Part shown: positions 1-9,116 of the stretch, piece after piece
How positions within the stretch are numbered: position 1 is the first letter of the stretch
Layout: every line of letters starts with the position of its first letter
Source of the DNA: Variovorax sp. JS1663
GTDB taxonomy: Bacteria > Pseudomonadota > Gammaproteobacteria > Burkholderiales > Burkholderiaceae_C
Assembly (NCBI RefSeq): GCF_002157355.1
Contig: NZ_LYMK01000024.1
Coordinates: 44,535 to 108,534 of the forward strand
Direction of reading: 5' to 3'
Length of the DNA stretch: 64,000 bases
Program-made: the position numbers and the translations under genes
The notes under the pieces: generated by a model
Told to the model about the DNA's origin: nothing
The model's database searches: none
The model's input: the letters and a program-made list of their open reading frames with translations, nothing else

Positions 1-1249
1 CGGCTTCCCGCTGCTCCTGGATCTGCTCCTTGCGGGCCTGCAAGTCCCTTTCGATGTTCGCGAGCGCCGCCTGAAGCGCTTGCTGAGCGTCGTTGACCCG
101 TTCAGTGAGGAGCTTCAGTTCGGAGGTGGCCACCTGCTTGTCATGGGCATACTGGCTCTGAAGGGCGTCCTTCTGCACCATGGCCTGCACGCCGAGGGAC
201 TCGAAATGGCGCTCCCGGCCGACGACCTCCTCCAGGTCCGCCTTGGCTTTGGCGAGCTCTACCTTGGCGCTCGCGACGGTACGGTCATGCGCTTCCTTGC
301 CCTCGGCGGCAACTCGCTCCAGTTCATGGATCGCCACCGTGAGCTGGCCGATCTCCAGGTCCAGCATGTCGAGTTCGGCCGCGCGCCGGTCGATGCTGAC
401 TTCACAGGCGGCCCGAAGCGAGCCGAGATCCATGGCCATCTCGCCCACCTTGCCCACCTGCTCTTCGATGACCTTCTTCCGAACGGTCTCGTTGAGCACG
501 TCCTGCGCGTGCTTGACGTTCGCCAGCCAGCTGTCAACGTCCTTGCGGTCCTTTCGCATCTGGCGGCTGTTCGAGTTCCGCGCGCCTTCGTAGACGGAGT
601 CGTTCAGGCGCTCCAGGATCAGGCTCTGCAGGTCGCGGAAGGACAGCTTCTCCGAGGTCATGGCCACGGCGATCAGGTCCAACCCATAGAGGCTCGAGGG
701 ACCGAGGGAGTGCCGCGCTGCCCAGGAGCGAAGGCTGCGCCCCTCCTTCGTGTGGCGATGCTCGTAGAGGATGACGCTGCGGTACTCGTGCAGTTCGAAG
801 CGGGGCGAGACCTCGATGCCCATGCTCTCCAGGCGATCCTTGAAGCGGTCGCGCTCCACGAACGCCCCGTCCTCATCGACGAAGTAGCTCTCCTTGTAGC
901 CGCCTTCGATGATCATGAACTCGGGCCGCTCCACGCCGGGCTTGGCGAACATGACCGCCAGGCGCAGATCCTTCTCGCTTTCGCGCTCGTATTCGAATGC
1001 GACCGCGCTGCTCGGTCCAGGCAGGGTGTAGCTGATGAGGTTGTGCTTCTGGGTGCCGCGCAGGATCCGCTCGGGCGTGGCGCCATAGAAGAGCGGAATC
1101 AGGCGCATGTAGCTCGACTTGCCTACACCGTTCACGCCGATGGCCATGGTGTGCGCCCGAAGGTCGAGCTGCCCCACGTGGGCGGACGCCCTGTTGGTAC
1201 TGGCGTTGCGGATGTTGACGGCGAAGACTTTGCGCAGGCGGTGGGCCAT
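1..1249 (-). CDS. SMC/RecN-like ATPase, N-terminal part (runs off the window)
   Basis: Open reading frame on the minus strand with ATG at 1249 and no stop before base 1, so only about 416 N-terminal residues are visible. Residues near 37-45 read GVNGVGKSS, a Walker A P-loop, in a typical SMC/ABC head context. From about residue 230 the chain becomes rich in Glu, Lys, Gln and Ala with heptad character, consistent with a long coiled coil. It resembles the large SMC-like proteins grouped as DUF3584, but that family name is from memory. An A/G-rich AAAAAGGTAA lies about 10 bases before the ATG. Its position just beyond dotO suggests a plasmid maintenance, DNA-handling or defence role, which is inference. 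Confidence 0.75.
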   Translation of the reverse strand, partial: MAHRLRKVFAVNIRNASTNRASAHVGQLDLRAHTMAIGVNGVGKSSYMRLIPLFYGATPERILRGTQKHNLISYTLPGPSSAVAFEYERESEKDLRLAVMFAKPGVERPEFMIIEGGYKESYFVDEDGAFVERDRFKDRLESMGIEVSPRFELHEYRSVILYEHRHTKEGRSLRSWAARHSLGPSSLYGLDLIAVAMTSEKLSFRDLQSLILERLNDSVYEGARNSNSRQMRKDRKDVDSWLANVKHAQDVLNETVRKKVIEEQVGKVGEMAMDLGSLRAACEVSIDRRAAELDMLDLEIGQLTVAIHELERVAAEGKEAHDRTVASAKVELAKAKADLEEVVGRERHFESLGVQAMVQKDALQSQYAHDKQVATSELKLLTERVNDAQQALQAALANIERDLQARKEQIQEQREA

Positions 1250-1966
1250 GTGGTTCGTTACCTTTTTGGGCCGCTAGATTAGCGGAAATGCAGGACTAGG
1301 CACCGTCTCTGGGCACATGGCTAGGCGAGCATGCAGGCACGGGCCGCGTCGCTGATGCGCTGGCGCATCAGCAGTTCCTGGTACGCTGCGAGCTCGCGAT
1401 CAAGCGGCCCATGCACTGAAGGTGACGCTGCCCGGCGGCAGTAGGGCCAACATCATGGTGCCCGACCCGCGCCCGACCTCTGGCAAATACGGCAACTACT
1501 GTGGCTACGTTGCCTGTGCGCAGGCTTGCCATGGGTTCTACAAAAACAACCCTGCGTACATCGGGCAGTTCTGCCGGGGTGGAACGCTTGAATGCGCGAA
1601 AGGCTGTATTCCCTAGCCTCCGGATTCTTTGAGGAAATTGCCCCTCGCCGCCGAACGGCCGCGACCTCAATGCGGCGGGCCTTGCGCTTCAGGGGGCGCC
1701 GGCGATTTGCCGGGCCTGCTTGCCTGGCCGCTCCAGTGGATCTCGACACGCTGCAGCTGCGCTCGCAATCGCATGGACGCCGACGCGCGGCGGTGCGTTC
1801 ATGATCGAGTGGTAGGCGGGCAAGCAGCGCCAGCGAGCCATGCTGCAGGCCCGCTCGGCCTGGACACCGCGCGAGCTCCCAGACGCAAGCAGGGCCAGTG
1901 GAGTCTTTAAACAATAGAGAGCAGGCGGGCAAAGACCGGCGCCAGATCCGTCCGTCCTCCCTTGCC
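1250..1966. other. Gap between dotO and the SMC-like gene
   Basis: About 700 bases with no convincing long gene. Several overlapping open frames occur on both strands, but their composition is arginine-rich and typical of antisense noise. The only frame with protein-like character is a short cysteine-rich one on the plus strand, listed separately. No clear terminator or repeat was recognised. Confidence 0.4.
1422..1616 (+). CDS. Possible cysteine-rich small protein
   Basis: A 64-codon frame opening with GTG directly after an in-frame stop; a later ATG at codon 12 could also be used. The C-terminal half has six cysteines spaced C-x4-C-x3-C, then after 14 residues C-x6-C-x3-C, with aromatic and glycine residues between, which looks more like a real small metal-binding or disulfide protein than random sequence. 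No good ribosome binding site is seen and no family is recognised. It may be a relic of a longer gene. Confidence 0.25.
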   Translation: MTLPGGSRANIMVPDPRPTSGKYGNYCGYVACAQACHGFYKNNPAYIGQFCRGGTLECAKGCIP

Positions 1967-4900
1967 TCAGGCCACCGCTTCCTCTTCTGCCTCCGCCGGA
2001 TCGAGGCCGTCGCTTGAGAGCAACCCCTCAGCCTGGGCCCGGATGATCAGCCGGCCGGCGACGTCCATCGAGACCGATTCCTCGCTCACGTCGAACTCGC
2101 CCTTCTCGGCCATGAGCGCCGCGATCATCGGCTTGGCCGTGCCGGCCGGCAGCATCCTGGCCAGGAGCTGCAGCGCCTGCCAGTAGCTGTCATCGGTCCC
2201 GCCCAGTTTGAGGGCAAGTGCGGCGCGCACCGGTGCGTCCGCGGCGTTCGTCGTGAAGGCCCACTTGTCGAGCGGGCTGGCGGTGGTCTTGAGCACCTGG
2301 GCGAGGACACCCTCGGTGGTGGCGAAGCGCGCGAACAGCGTGCCCGGCCGGCGGCAGTGCGTGCTGATCGCCTGCATCTCCGCGTCGCTCAGCTTGAAGG
2401 CCGCCTTCACCTGGTCGGCCATGCTGCCGTCGCCCAGGCCGAAGACGTAGAAGTTGGTCGAGTTGGCCATGATCGCCTCCGGGAAGTCGGAGATCAGCTG
2501 GCTCATCATCATCGTGACCATGTTGAACTTGCGGCCCACCCGCAAGTCCTGCTGCAGCAGCATCTGGAAGGACTCGGCGCCCGAGGCGTAGTGCACCTCG
2601 TCGTATTCGAGGAACTTCATCTGCTCCCACATCTTCTCGACGCGATCCTTCTGGTACCGGCGATACAGATCGGGCACCAGCGGCGCGATCTCTTCCCAGC
2701 GCGCGAAGAAGTTCTTGGCGCCCAGCCGGCGCGCGAACAGGAACATCAGGGCCGAGCGCCGGCGCCCCTCCTCCGAGGTGGTCGAGCCCACCACCTCCTC
2801 GAGGTCGATCGAGATGGCGCGCGCCGCGCCCAGGTTCGCCTGGGTGTAGCTGCTCAGGAGTGTGTAGGTGCCCGTCGAGGCCGCGCTCAGGTTGCGCTGG
2901 AACACCTTGACCATCGTCTCCACGCCGTTGGCGGCCAGGGCCTCGCCGTACATCAGCATGATGTCGGGCTGGGAGACGACCTTCGACAGGTCCTTCAGGA
3001 TCGGCATCGCGTAGCGCTGTGCCCGCTCGGCCATGACGACGTGGCCGGCCTTGAACAAGGCATCCACCACGTCCCACACCCGGGTGCGGCCATCGACGAT
3101 CTCGTTGCCCAACTGCAGGTACAGGGTGCCGACCTCGGGATCCATGGCGTTCTGCCAGGGCTTCGCGTCCGAGGAGGCGCGCGAGAAGCGCTCGTACGCC
3201 GCGGCGATCAGCTTCTGGAAGAACTTGTCCGCCTCAGGGCCCAGGCCCGGCGAGATGGTGCCCAGCACCGCGACGATGAAGTCCCGGTCCTGCTCGGTGC
3301 ACTGGTCCAGTCCGAGGAAGGTGTCGAACGGGTTGACCGTGTATTCGGGGGAGTTCTTGACCCGGATGGAGACTACCTGGTCGCGCTTGCTCGCCGGCAG
3401 CATGGCCCGATAGAGGTCCATGATGAGCCTGGAGCTCGGACCCACGTCGACCACCGTCACGTAGGGCACGTCCTGCGCGCCTGGCGCCATGAGCAGCCCT
3501 GAGTTGAGCAGGTTCATGAAGAACGACTTACCCGAGCCGGTCGGCGCGAAGCCCACCGTTGCCCAGGATGTCTGCATCCCCGAACCAAGCGCGATCGGGT
3601 ACGGCCGGCCTTCGAGGGTCGAGGCAATGAGCTGCCCCGTCTTCCAGATCGACGCCGCGCGCACCACCGGCGACATCCGGGTGATTTCGCCGATCGGCGC
3701 CGGAAGGTAGGGCGCTGAGCTGGCGCGCGAGAAGCCGGCCGCGGTCGAGATGGCGGCAAGGGCCGGCTCGCCCGTTTCGTTGGAGCAGACGGTCGAGCCC
3801 CAGGCCTCAATCGAGCTGCGAAGATATTCCACCTGGAACTGCAGCTGCTCTTCGGTCCTGGCCCAGGTTGTCAGCGTCATGCGCGTGGCCGCGATGTAGC
3901 CGCCCTCCTTCTCGATCTGCTTGAGCTCGTCCCAGCCGCGCTTTATCCCCTTGTTGAAGTCGCCCATGGCGGCCATGAAGCTGCCGAAGAACTGGTCGGC
4001 CTTGCGGAACTCAAGGCCCGAGGGAATCACGTCCTGCGAGTAGGCGAGCGGAATCGTGCGGCCGAGCTTCTCCATCAGCTTGTTGAAGGGCTGGGATCCC
4101 TCCTCCGGAAGTACCTCCACGACCACGCTCGCCGTGAGGGTTGAGCCCTGCTGGGCGAACTCGAAGGACTTGAACTCCTCCCTGAAGCTGGCGGGGATCA
4201 TCTGGCGGGACAGTGCCACGGGCATCACCGCCGCCTCGTCGGCTCGGCGCACCGGGCTCGCCCCCATGGCGCCCTTGTCCCCCAGGAACCGCGGCGCCCA
4301 GGTGGATGGGAAATCGGTGTGATCGAACACCCGACGCACCATGTTCGCAGCCTCGCGCACGGTCAACGTGTTGGCCAGCAGGTACGTGCCGCCGGTGTTG
4401 ATCTCGACGGACAGGTCCTTGACCAGGTTCTCCACCATGGACTTGTGGCGGGTCACCAAGAGGTTGGAGGGCTGTGCGATCGACTGCGAGAACGTGTCGT
4501 TGTAGGCGATGCTCACCTTGCGCTTGCTCAGCTCGGCGGCCGCCTTCTTCTGGCGTTCCACCAGGTTGGCCTGCTCGTTGGAGTTCATGCCGGCGCGGTG
4601 CGTGAAGACGGCCAGGTACACGGCCTCGTCGGTACAGGCCCGCGCGAGCTCCTCGACGCGAGCGTCGAAGAAGGCGGTCTCGGTCATCCCGAGGCGCTTC
4701 GCCGTCGTCGACATGGGCGCGATGAGTTCGCGCGCCAAGCGGACCGAGCCTGCCGGGTCGCTGCGAAAGCAGAACGACATGCTGTGGTTGCGCCCGTTGC
4801 CGGCCTTCATCCGGTTCGACAGGATCGTGGCCAGGTTCTGCGCCAGTAGCTCGAATTCCTTTGCGCCGACATAGCGCCGGATGCCCTTGATCTCAATGAA

Positions 4901-5056
4901 CGACACCACGCTGCCGCTCTTGAGCGCCATGATCTCGGCCGGAGCGTCAGCTTCCGTCTGGATCGGGGCGCGCCAGTCGCACGCCAGATCGGTATCGCCG
5001 AGGGAGAGCTGAGAACCCGCCCAGTAGATGAAAGACTCGATTGCGTTGATGAGCAT
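1967..5056 (-). CDS. dotO: DotO/IcmB (TraU-type) T4BSS ATPase
   Basis: This 1029-residue protein is the size expected of the VirB4-like ATPase of type IVB systems (R64 TraU, Legionella DotO/IcmB). A Walker A motif, APTGSGKSFFM, lies near residue 505, followed by a hydrophobic strand ending VVDVG. The N-terminal half is the VirB4-type conjugation domain. DotO is a cytoplasmic, inner-membrane-associated ATPase that energises assembly or substrate transfer with DotB. It is the last recognisable gene of the minus-strand transfer operon and follows dotN after two unknown genes; in Legionella icmJ and icmB are adjacent. ATG start at 5056, 56 bases after the preceding stop. Confidence 0.93.
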   Translation of the reverse strand: MLINAIESFIYWAGSQLSLGDTDLACDWRAPIQTEADAPAEIMALKSGSVVSFIEIKGIRRYVGAKEFELLAQNLATILSNRMKAGNGRNHSMSFCFRSDPAGSVRLARELIAPMSTTAKRLGMTETAFFDARVEELARACTDEAVYLAVFTHRAGMNSNEQANLVERQKKAAAELSKRKVSIAYNDTFSQSIAQPSNLLVTRHKSMVENLVKDLSVEINTGGTYLLANTLTVREAANMVRRVFDHTDFPSTWAPRFLGDKGAMGASPVRRADEAAVMPVALSRQMIPASFREEFKSFEFAQQGSTLTASVVVEVLPEEGSQPFNKLMEKLGRTIPLAYSQDVIPSGLEFRKADQFFGSFMAAMGDFNKGIKRGWDELKQIEKEGGYIAATRMTLTTWARTEEQLQFQVEYLRSSIEAWGSTVCSNETGEPALAAISTAAGFSRASSAPYLPAPIGEITRMSPVVRAASIWKTGQLIASTLEGRPYPIALGSGMQTSWATVGFAPTGSGKSFFMNLLNSGLLMAPGAQDVPYVTVVDVGPSSRLIMDLYRAMLPASKRDQVVSIRVKNSPEYTVNPFDTFLGLDQCTEQDRDFIVAVLGTISPGLGPEADKFFQKLIAAAYERFSRASSDAKPWQNAMDPEVGTLYLQLGNEIVDGRTRVWDVVDALFKAGHVVMAERAQRYAMPILKDLSKVVSQPDIMLMYGEALAANGVETMVKVFQRNLSAASTGTYTLLSSYTQANLGAARAISIDLEEVVGSTTSEEGRRRSALMFLFARRLGAKNFFARWEEIAPLVPDLYRRYQKDRVEKMWEQMKFLEYDEVHYASGAESFQMLLQQDLRVGRKFNMVTMMMSQLISDFPEAIMANSTNFYVFGLGDGSMADQVKAAFKLSDAEMQAISTHCRRPGTLFARFATTEGVLAQVLKTTASPLDKWAFTTNAADAPVRAALALKLGGTDDSYWQALQLLARMLPAGTAKPMIAALMAEKGEFDVSEESVSMDVAGRLIIRAQAEGLLSSDGLDPAEAEEEAVA

Positions 5057-5112
5057 GAGATCCTGGATGTCTGGTGCGCCCGATGCGCGTGGAAAGTGGA
5101 TGCGTGGACCGA

Positions 5113-5946
5113 TCAGCCAGCAGGCCGGCGGAACCCGAAGCCGAGCGGCTTGTCAGTCGTTGGAGCTGCCTTGGTCCTGGTCGGCTCGGCATGTGCGTCA
5201 TCGGGTTGCGGTCCGCCCGGCGTGCCAGCACGGAAGGCCAGTCGCGCGGGCCGCTCTGACGGGAGGGCGATCGCCTGTTCATGGCCCCGCTCGCGGCTCG
5301 CGCCGGTGGCACTGGAAGCGGCCGATGCACCGCCCCCGATCCGCTGCGGCTTCTCGGCCGCCTGGCGGCGCGTGTATTCCTTGCGCAGCCACGTGTTCGC
5401 TGCGGCGCTGAAGGCGTGTCCCGACGCGGTCGCTGCAATCCCGAGGAGTTCCTGCATCACCTGCTCCCTTGCGATTGCGCGGAGTCGCGTTATCTCCTGC
5501 TCGGCTTCGTCGGTGTCATCGATCTGGAAGGCGCGCATCACCTCGTTGACGTGCAACGGGCTCACGTACGCCGTGGCGGAACCTTGATCGCTCGCATTGG
5601 TCACCGAGGGCTGGTCGGATTGCACCTTCAGGTACTCCACCAGCGATCGCAGACGCATGAAGCCCGAGGGCTGTCGGCAGATCTCCGCGAAGGCCATCGG
5701 CGCGCCCGGATGATGCGACAGCAGCCTCTGCATCGACGCAAGGTTGTCCTCATCCAATACATCGTTGGCTGCACGGTCCTTGCGCGGCACATATTGGAAC
5801 GGCCGTATCGACCTATCGGTCTCGTTGCGAGCGCCACTCTGGCACCACATCGTGAGCCAGTTCGCATAGTCAAGCCCGGCCGAAACAGGCGCTTGCGCGA
5901 GCATTTGCGCGAGTCGCGACCCGTTGTCTGCAATTGTTGCGTTCAA
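5113..5946 (-). CDS. Unknown protein with C-terminal GFGFRRP peptide
   Basis: Encodes about 277 residues of no recognised family. I place the start at a TTG (5946) that overlaps the previous stop as TTGA and has a strong purine tract, GAGAGGGGGG, just upstream; a longer frame to 5988 exists but lacks such a site. The N-terminal 150 residues look globular and helical. The C-terminal 80 are Ala/Pro/Arg-rich and probably disordered, ending KPLGFGFRRPAG. That last peptide recurs in the plasmid's replication proteins, hinting that this product joins the same complex although its gene sits between dotN and dotO. Function unknown. Confidence 0.7.
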   Translation of the reverse strand: MNATIADNGSRLAQMLAQAPVSAGLDYANWLTMWCQSGARNETDRSIRPFQYVPRKDRAANDVLDEDNLASMQRLLSHHPGAPMAFAEICRQPSGFMRLRSLVEYLKVQSDQPSVTNASDQGSATAYVSPLHVNEVMRAFQIDDTDEAEQEITRLRAIAREQVMQELLGIAATASGHAFSAAANTWLRKEYTRRQAAEKPQRIGGGASAASSATGASRERGHEQAIALPSERPARLAFRAGTPGGPQPDDAHAEPTRTKAAPTTDKPLGFGFRRPAG

Positions 5947-7208
5947 GAATCCCCCCTCTCCCGGCCGACGATCTCGGACGCCAGGCACGGATGACTGGCG
6001 CCGACGGCATCGGCTACTTCAAGCAGTTGCTGTACTGACATGTTCTCCATGCGCACCTGCACGCCGCCTGAGCCGTAGCCGGTCACGTTGCCGCCCAACT
6101 CCTTCGCCGCGAGGGCCATCTGGAAAGAAATCGCGCGATCCATCGCTCGGTACCAGACGGATGTCGTAGTGGGGTCGGACTGGCGTTTCGCGCGGTTGTA
6201 GATCGGCCTGGCCAGCCCCGCCCAGTGGGCCTCGGCCACCAAGCCGTGCGGAATTGACAGCTGGTAGACAGGATCGCCAGCAATCACGTTTGGAAGTTGC
6301 AGCTGCGAAGGCAACGGCGCGGCCGCGTTCGCTGCATAGGCAGACAGCACCGTGATACGGGCGTACTTCAGCAACCAGATCAATTCGATCTGCGACACCC
6401 ACCGACGGATCGTCGTGTTGGAGGCATCGGCACCGAAGGCGATGAGCGAGACCGTGTCTGCATCCGCATGCCTCCATTCGATTGCAACCTCGACCAACGT
6501 CGGCTGACCCGGGTCAAGCAGATTGTCGAGGTGCAAGAACGGCTGCAGATACCAGCCGCTTGTCGGCACCGGCGTACGCATGACGTCCAGAGCGTGCTGG
6601 ACACGGTTGCGGCGGAAGTAGATCATCCGCGAGCCGCGGTCGTACATCATCTTCTGCTGCATCTGCGGGCTGGACCAGGATTGGTATGCTCCGCGCAGCG
6701 CAACCTCGATCTGAGGGACAGAGCGCTCCACGGAGGGCAGCAGTTCGGCGATGCACTCACTCAACCGGGGCTTGTTCCACTCCCGATCAGGCGCCTTCCA
6801 CGGGTAGGCCGCCACGACCAGGTCGCGGGTGTGATTCAGTACACGAGCGACGTCGACCATCCCGCCCTTGTCGACCCCATTCACCTGCTTGAAGCCGGTG
6901 AGCTCGACACCCAGATCCTCCGCCAGCGTCGTGAGCTTGGTCTGCAGGAACTTGTTCGAGCGCAGGCTGGGCAGCTGTTTGGGCACCACGTCCAGGTTTG
7001 TCACCCAGATGAGATTCATCAGATCGCCGCCAGACTGGAAGCGCCGAAAGCCACCGTGGGTCGAGTAGCAGATGCCGCCAGAGGTGACATCCTGCAGGTC
7101 GAAGTGGGCCACGCCGAACTCCGGGGCGTTTCCGACGGCCGTGGGCAGCTCCTCCTCGGTCGGGACGGAGGTGCGGTAGGAACCTTGGCGGGCTTGGGTG
7201 ATTGCCAT
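5943..7208 (-). CDS. Unknown protein between dotN and dotO
   Basis: About 421 residues, no recognised family, no signal peptide or membrane segment. I prefer the ATG at 7208, which starts after the dotN stop; an upstream in-frame codon at 7271 would overlap dotN and is preceded by CCTCCT rather than a ribosome binding site. The protein is mixed alpha/beta with many Trp and Tyr residues. It sits in the transfer operon where Legionella has nothing between icmJ and icmB, so it is a lineage-specific addition. Its TGA overlaps the TTG of the next gene by three bases, indicating co-translation. Confidence 0.7.
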   Translation of the reverse strand: MAITQARQGSYRTSVPTEEELPTAVGNAPEFGVAHFDLQDVTSGGICYSTHGGFRRFQSGGDLMNLIWVTNLDVVPKQLPSLRSNKFLQTKLTTLAEDLGVELTGFKQVNGVDKGGMVDVARVLNHTRDLVVAAYPWKAPDREWNKPRLSECIAELLPSVERSVPQIEVALRGAYQSWSSPQMQQKMMYDRGSRMIYFRRNRVQHALDVMRTPVPTSGWYLQPFLHLDNLLDPGQPTLVEVAIEWRHADADTVSLIAFGADASNTTIRRWVSQIELIWLLKYARITVLSAYAANAAAPLPSQLQLPNVIAGDPVYQLSIPHGLVAEAHWAGLARPIYNRAKRQSDPTTTSVWYRAMDRAISFQMALAAKELGGNVTGYGSGGVQVRMENMSVQQLLEVADAVGASHPCLASEIVGRERGDS

Positions 7209-7230
7209 CTTGCGGGTCCGGTCCTCGGGC

Positions 7231-7926
7231 TTAGGCCTGGGAGGCCAGTGCCTCCTCCACGAGTTCGCCATAGGAGGCGTGCCACGAGCTCGGCTTCAAC
7301 GATGGGTGGTCATCGAGCATGTCGGCGCCGGCCTTCTTCAGCACGTCCGCTTTCCACACGATGCGCAGGTCGAAGACGGCGTCGCCGCGCGCCGCGTAGT
7401 CGACCGAGTTGAGCTTCGACATGGCACCGGCGAAATCCAGCGCCTTGGACGTGCCGAACGCCTTGCGCACGGGCAACACGCGCTCGCACAGCACGTCGTA
7501 GATCTGCTTTGCCGCAGCCGCCTCGTTGGGATCGGACATCGCCGCCCCGATGGCACGCAGCAGGTTGTTCAGATCGGCCGCTGCAAGCTCTGGGATCGCC
7601 GCCAGCTGCGCGTCCGATGCAAGACCTCCGCCGCCCCCGGTCGAAGCCGTCTTGCAGCCCAGATGCGGGTAGCCGTGACACAGAAAGCAGATAGGCGCCA
7701 GATTGCTGTCGTCGTTGCTGTGGTGGTCGTCGTCCTTGTGATGCACCTGAAGCTTGGTCGGCTTCTTCGCGGTCTGCATCGAGCGGTACAGGCACCCCTG
7801 GCACGTGTAGCGCGCCTTCTCAAGCACCTGGGGCCGGCGCGCGACAAAGACCGCGTCGGCCTGCTTGGCCCGCGGGTCGTTGTCTCGAAAGACGCTGCGC
7901 TTGATACCAGGGATGAGTTTGAACAT
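7231..7926 (-). CDS. dotN: DotN/IcmJ (TraT-type) T4BSS protein with HNH-like zinc fold
   Basis: About 231 residues from ATG 7926. The region around residues 45-90 contains CQGC, then VHHKDD, then CFLCH and a further Cys. This is the HNH-like zinc-binding arrangement known for Legionella DotN/IcmJ, a component of the type IV coupling complex. Position just after the dotP equivalent and before dotO matches the icmD-icmJ-icmB order. No catalytic claim is made: DotN proteins use the fold structurally. An alternative TTG start five codons upstream exists, but the ATG is preferred. Confidence 0.82.
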   Translation of the reverse strand: MFKLIPGIKRSVFRDNDPRAKQADAVFVARRPQVLEKARYTCQGCLYRSMQTAKKPTKLQVHHKDDDHHSNDDSNLAPICFLCHGYPHLGCKTASTGGGGGLASDAQLAAIPELAAADLNNLLRAIGAAMSDPNEAAAAKQIYDVLCERVLPVRKAFGTSKALDFAGAMSKLNSVDYAARGDAVFDLRIVWKADVLKKAGADMLDDHPSLKPSSWHASYGELVEEALASQA

Positions 7927-8030
7927 TCTTCTAGGGCACAAAAATGGCCGACCGCCAGGAGGGACGAACCCTCCCCGACGTCGACCAGCATGGTGCGCCC
8001 TCGCGGGCGCCGGAAAATTCGCGCTCTTAG

Positions 8031-8065
8031 CTACTACAGTTTAAAGGCTGCGGTAGTAGTTTTTC
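8031..8065. terminator. Stem-loop in the dotP-dotN gap
   Basis: In the 170-base gap between dotP and dotN, CTACTAC (8031-8037) can pair with GTAGTAG (8053-8059), followed on the plus strand by TTTTT. As a terminator it would face the wrong way for the operon. It may instead be an mRNA-processing or attenuation hairpin on the minus transcript. Weak evidence. Confidence 0.25.
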
Positions 8066-8095
8066 GCGGATTATTCGTTTTGTCGGTTTTTGGAG

Positions 8096-8503
8096 TTAGA
8101 ACGATTGAACCTTCCCGATGTCACCAGTGCTGCCGCCGGCGGCGGTCACTGCGAACTCGACGATTGCCCAGATGCAGATCATCGCGGCGCCAGCGGCGAT
8201 TGGCATCCAGATCTGGCGCCCTTCGACCTGGTCGCCGCCGTTGTCCTGGCCCTTCTTCTTCCACTTCAGGAGGCCGTAGCAGATCGAGGCCATGCCGCTC
8301 AGGACCATCGCCCACTGGAACAGCGTGATGCCAAGCTTGAACAGGTTGATCAACGAGTTCACCGAGGTGTTGGCGTCGAGCGCGAAGGCGCTGCTGGCAA
8401 GAGCGGTGGTTGCGATGGCTACTGCGACGTTGCGGCCCAATGCGGCGTGATTCACAAGGCCCATGGCGATGCGGACGTTCAGGTTGGAGATCAGGTTTTT
8501 CAA
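8096..8503 (-). CDS. dotP: DotP/IcmD (TraR-type) inner-membrane protein
   Basis: 135 residues. The start is TTG at 8503, supported by GCAGGAG a few bases upstream. An N-terminal signal-like segment ends ASSAFA near residue 40; two further hydrophobic segments follow at about residues 58-78 and 100-123. Small protein, two membrane spans and position directly after dotE match IcmD/DotP and R64 TraR. It is expected in the inner membrane as part of the type IVB channel; the precise role is not established in the family. Confidence 0.78.
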   Translation of the reverse strand: MKNLISNLNVRIAMGLVNHAALGRNVAVAIATTALASSAFALDANTSVNSLINLFKLGITLFQWAMVLSGMASICYGLLKWKKKGQDNGGDQVEGRQIWMPIAAGAAMICIWAIVEFAVTAAGGSTGDIGKVQSF

Positions 8504-8610
8504 GTTAGCTCCTGCGGGACTGTTGGTTGATAAGCTATGACGAAAGGCGTATACCTACCGTGTCAAGATATTGGCGCGAACGCCGAATGACAAACAAGGA
8601 AGGGTGCGGT

Positions 8611-9105
8611 TCAATGGGTTGCAATGTTCACGAGAATCGCTCCCCCGAGGATGTGCCAGAACCCGCGCCAGAACCCATCGCCCTCTTGGGCGTGCCCTTG
8701 CGCAGCACGATTGAAAAGCAGGAATGCGCGGAAGATCGCGCACACACCTAGCAGGAAGAGCCAGGCGTAGATCGCGTTCCACAGAGGCTTCAGCGATCCG
8801 GAGGATCCGTCGCGCATGTAGGCCATCTGAGATGCGACGCCCTCTCCGAGACCCCCGAAGTCCCTCGACAGGGAATCAACCCAGGCCGAGAGCATCGTGG
8901 CCCCGATGGTCACGAGGAGGTTGCCGCCCACGCCCGCCCATGTCGGCTGCTGGCCGCCGGCATGGTCGTGGCCCATCTTCGCAATCTTGTGCAAGGCTGA
9001 GCCCGTGAAGAAGAAGCCGATCAGCAGCGCCGCCCAGTAGACGAGCGGGACGAACGCCTTGCCGAGCGCAGCGAATTCATTCAGGAAGCTGGCGAAATCT
9101 GGCAT
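8611..9105 (-). CDS. dotE: DotE/IcmC (TraQ-type) inner-membrane protein
   Basis: 164 residues starting at ATG 9105, 11 bases after the dotF stop. Hydrophobic segments near residues 15-36, 58-75 and 108-130 predict a polytopic inner-membrane protein. Length, topology and position between dotF and dotP match Legionella IcmC/DotE and plasmid R64 TraQ. Paralogy with DotP is known in the family and both are encoded side by side here. Confidence 0.8.
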   Translation of the reverse strand: MPDFASFLNEFAALGKAFVPLVYWAALLIGFFFTGSALHKIAKMGHDHAGGQQPTWAGVGGNLLVTIGATMLSAWVDSLSRDFGGLGEGVASQMAYMRDGSSGSLKPLWNAIYAWLFLLGVCAIFRAFLLFNRAAQGHAQEGDGFWRGFWHILGGAILVNIATH

Positions 9106-9116
9106 GGGTCAGGACC

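Noticed and set aside
80..1282. Long plus-strand open frame of 400 codons
   Set aside because: It is antisense to the SMC-like gene, which has a clear Walker A motif and coiled coil; the plus-strand translation has no recognisable features and reflects high GC content.
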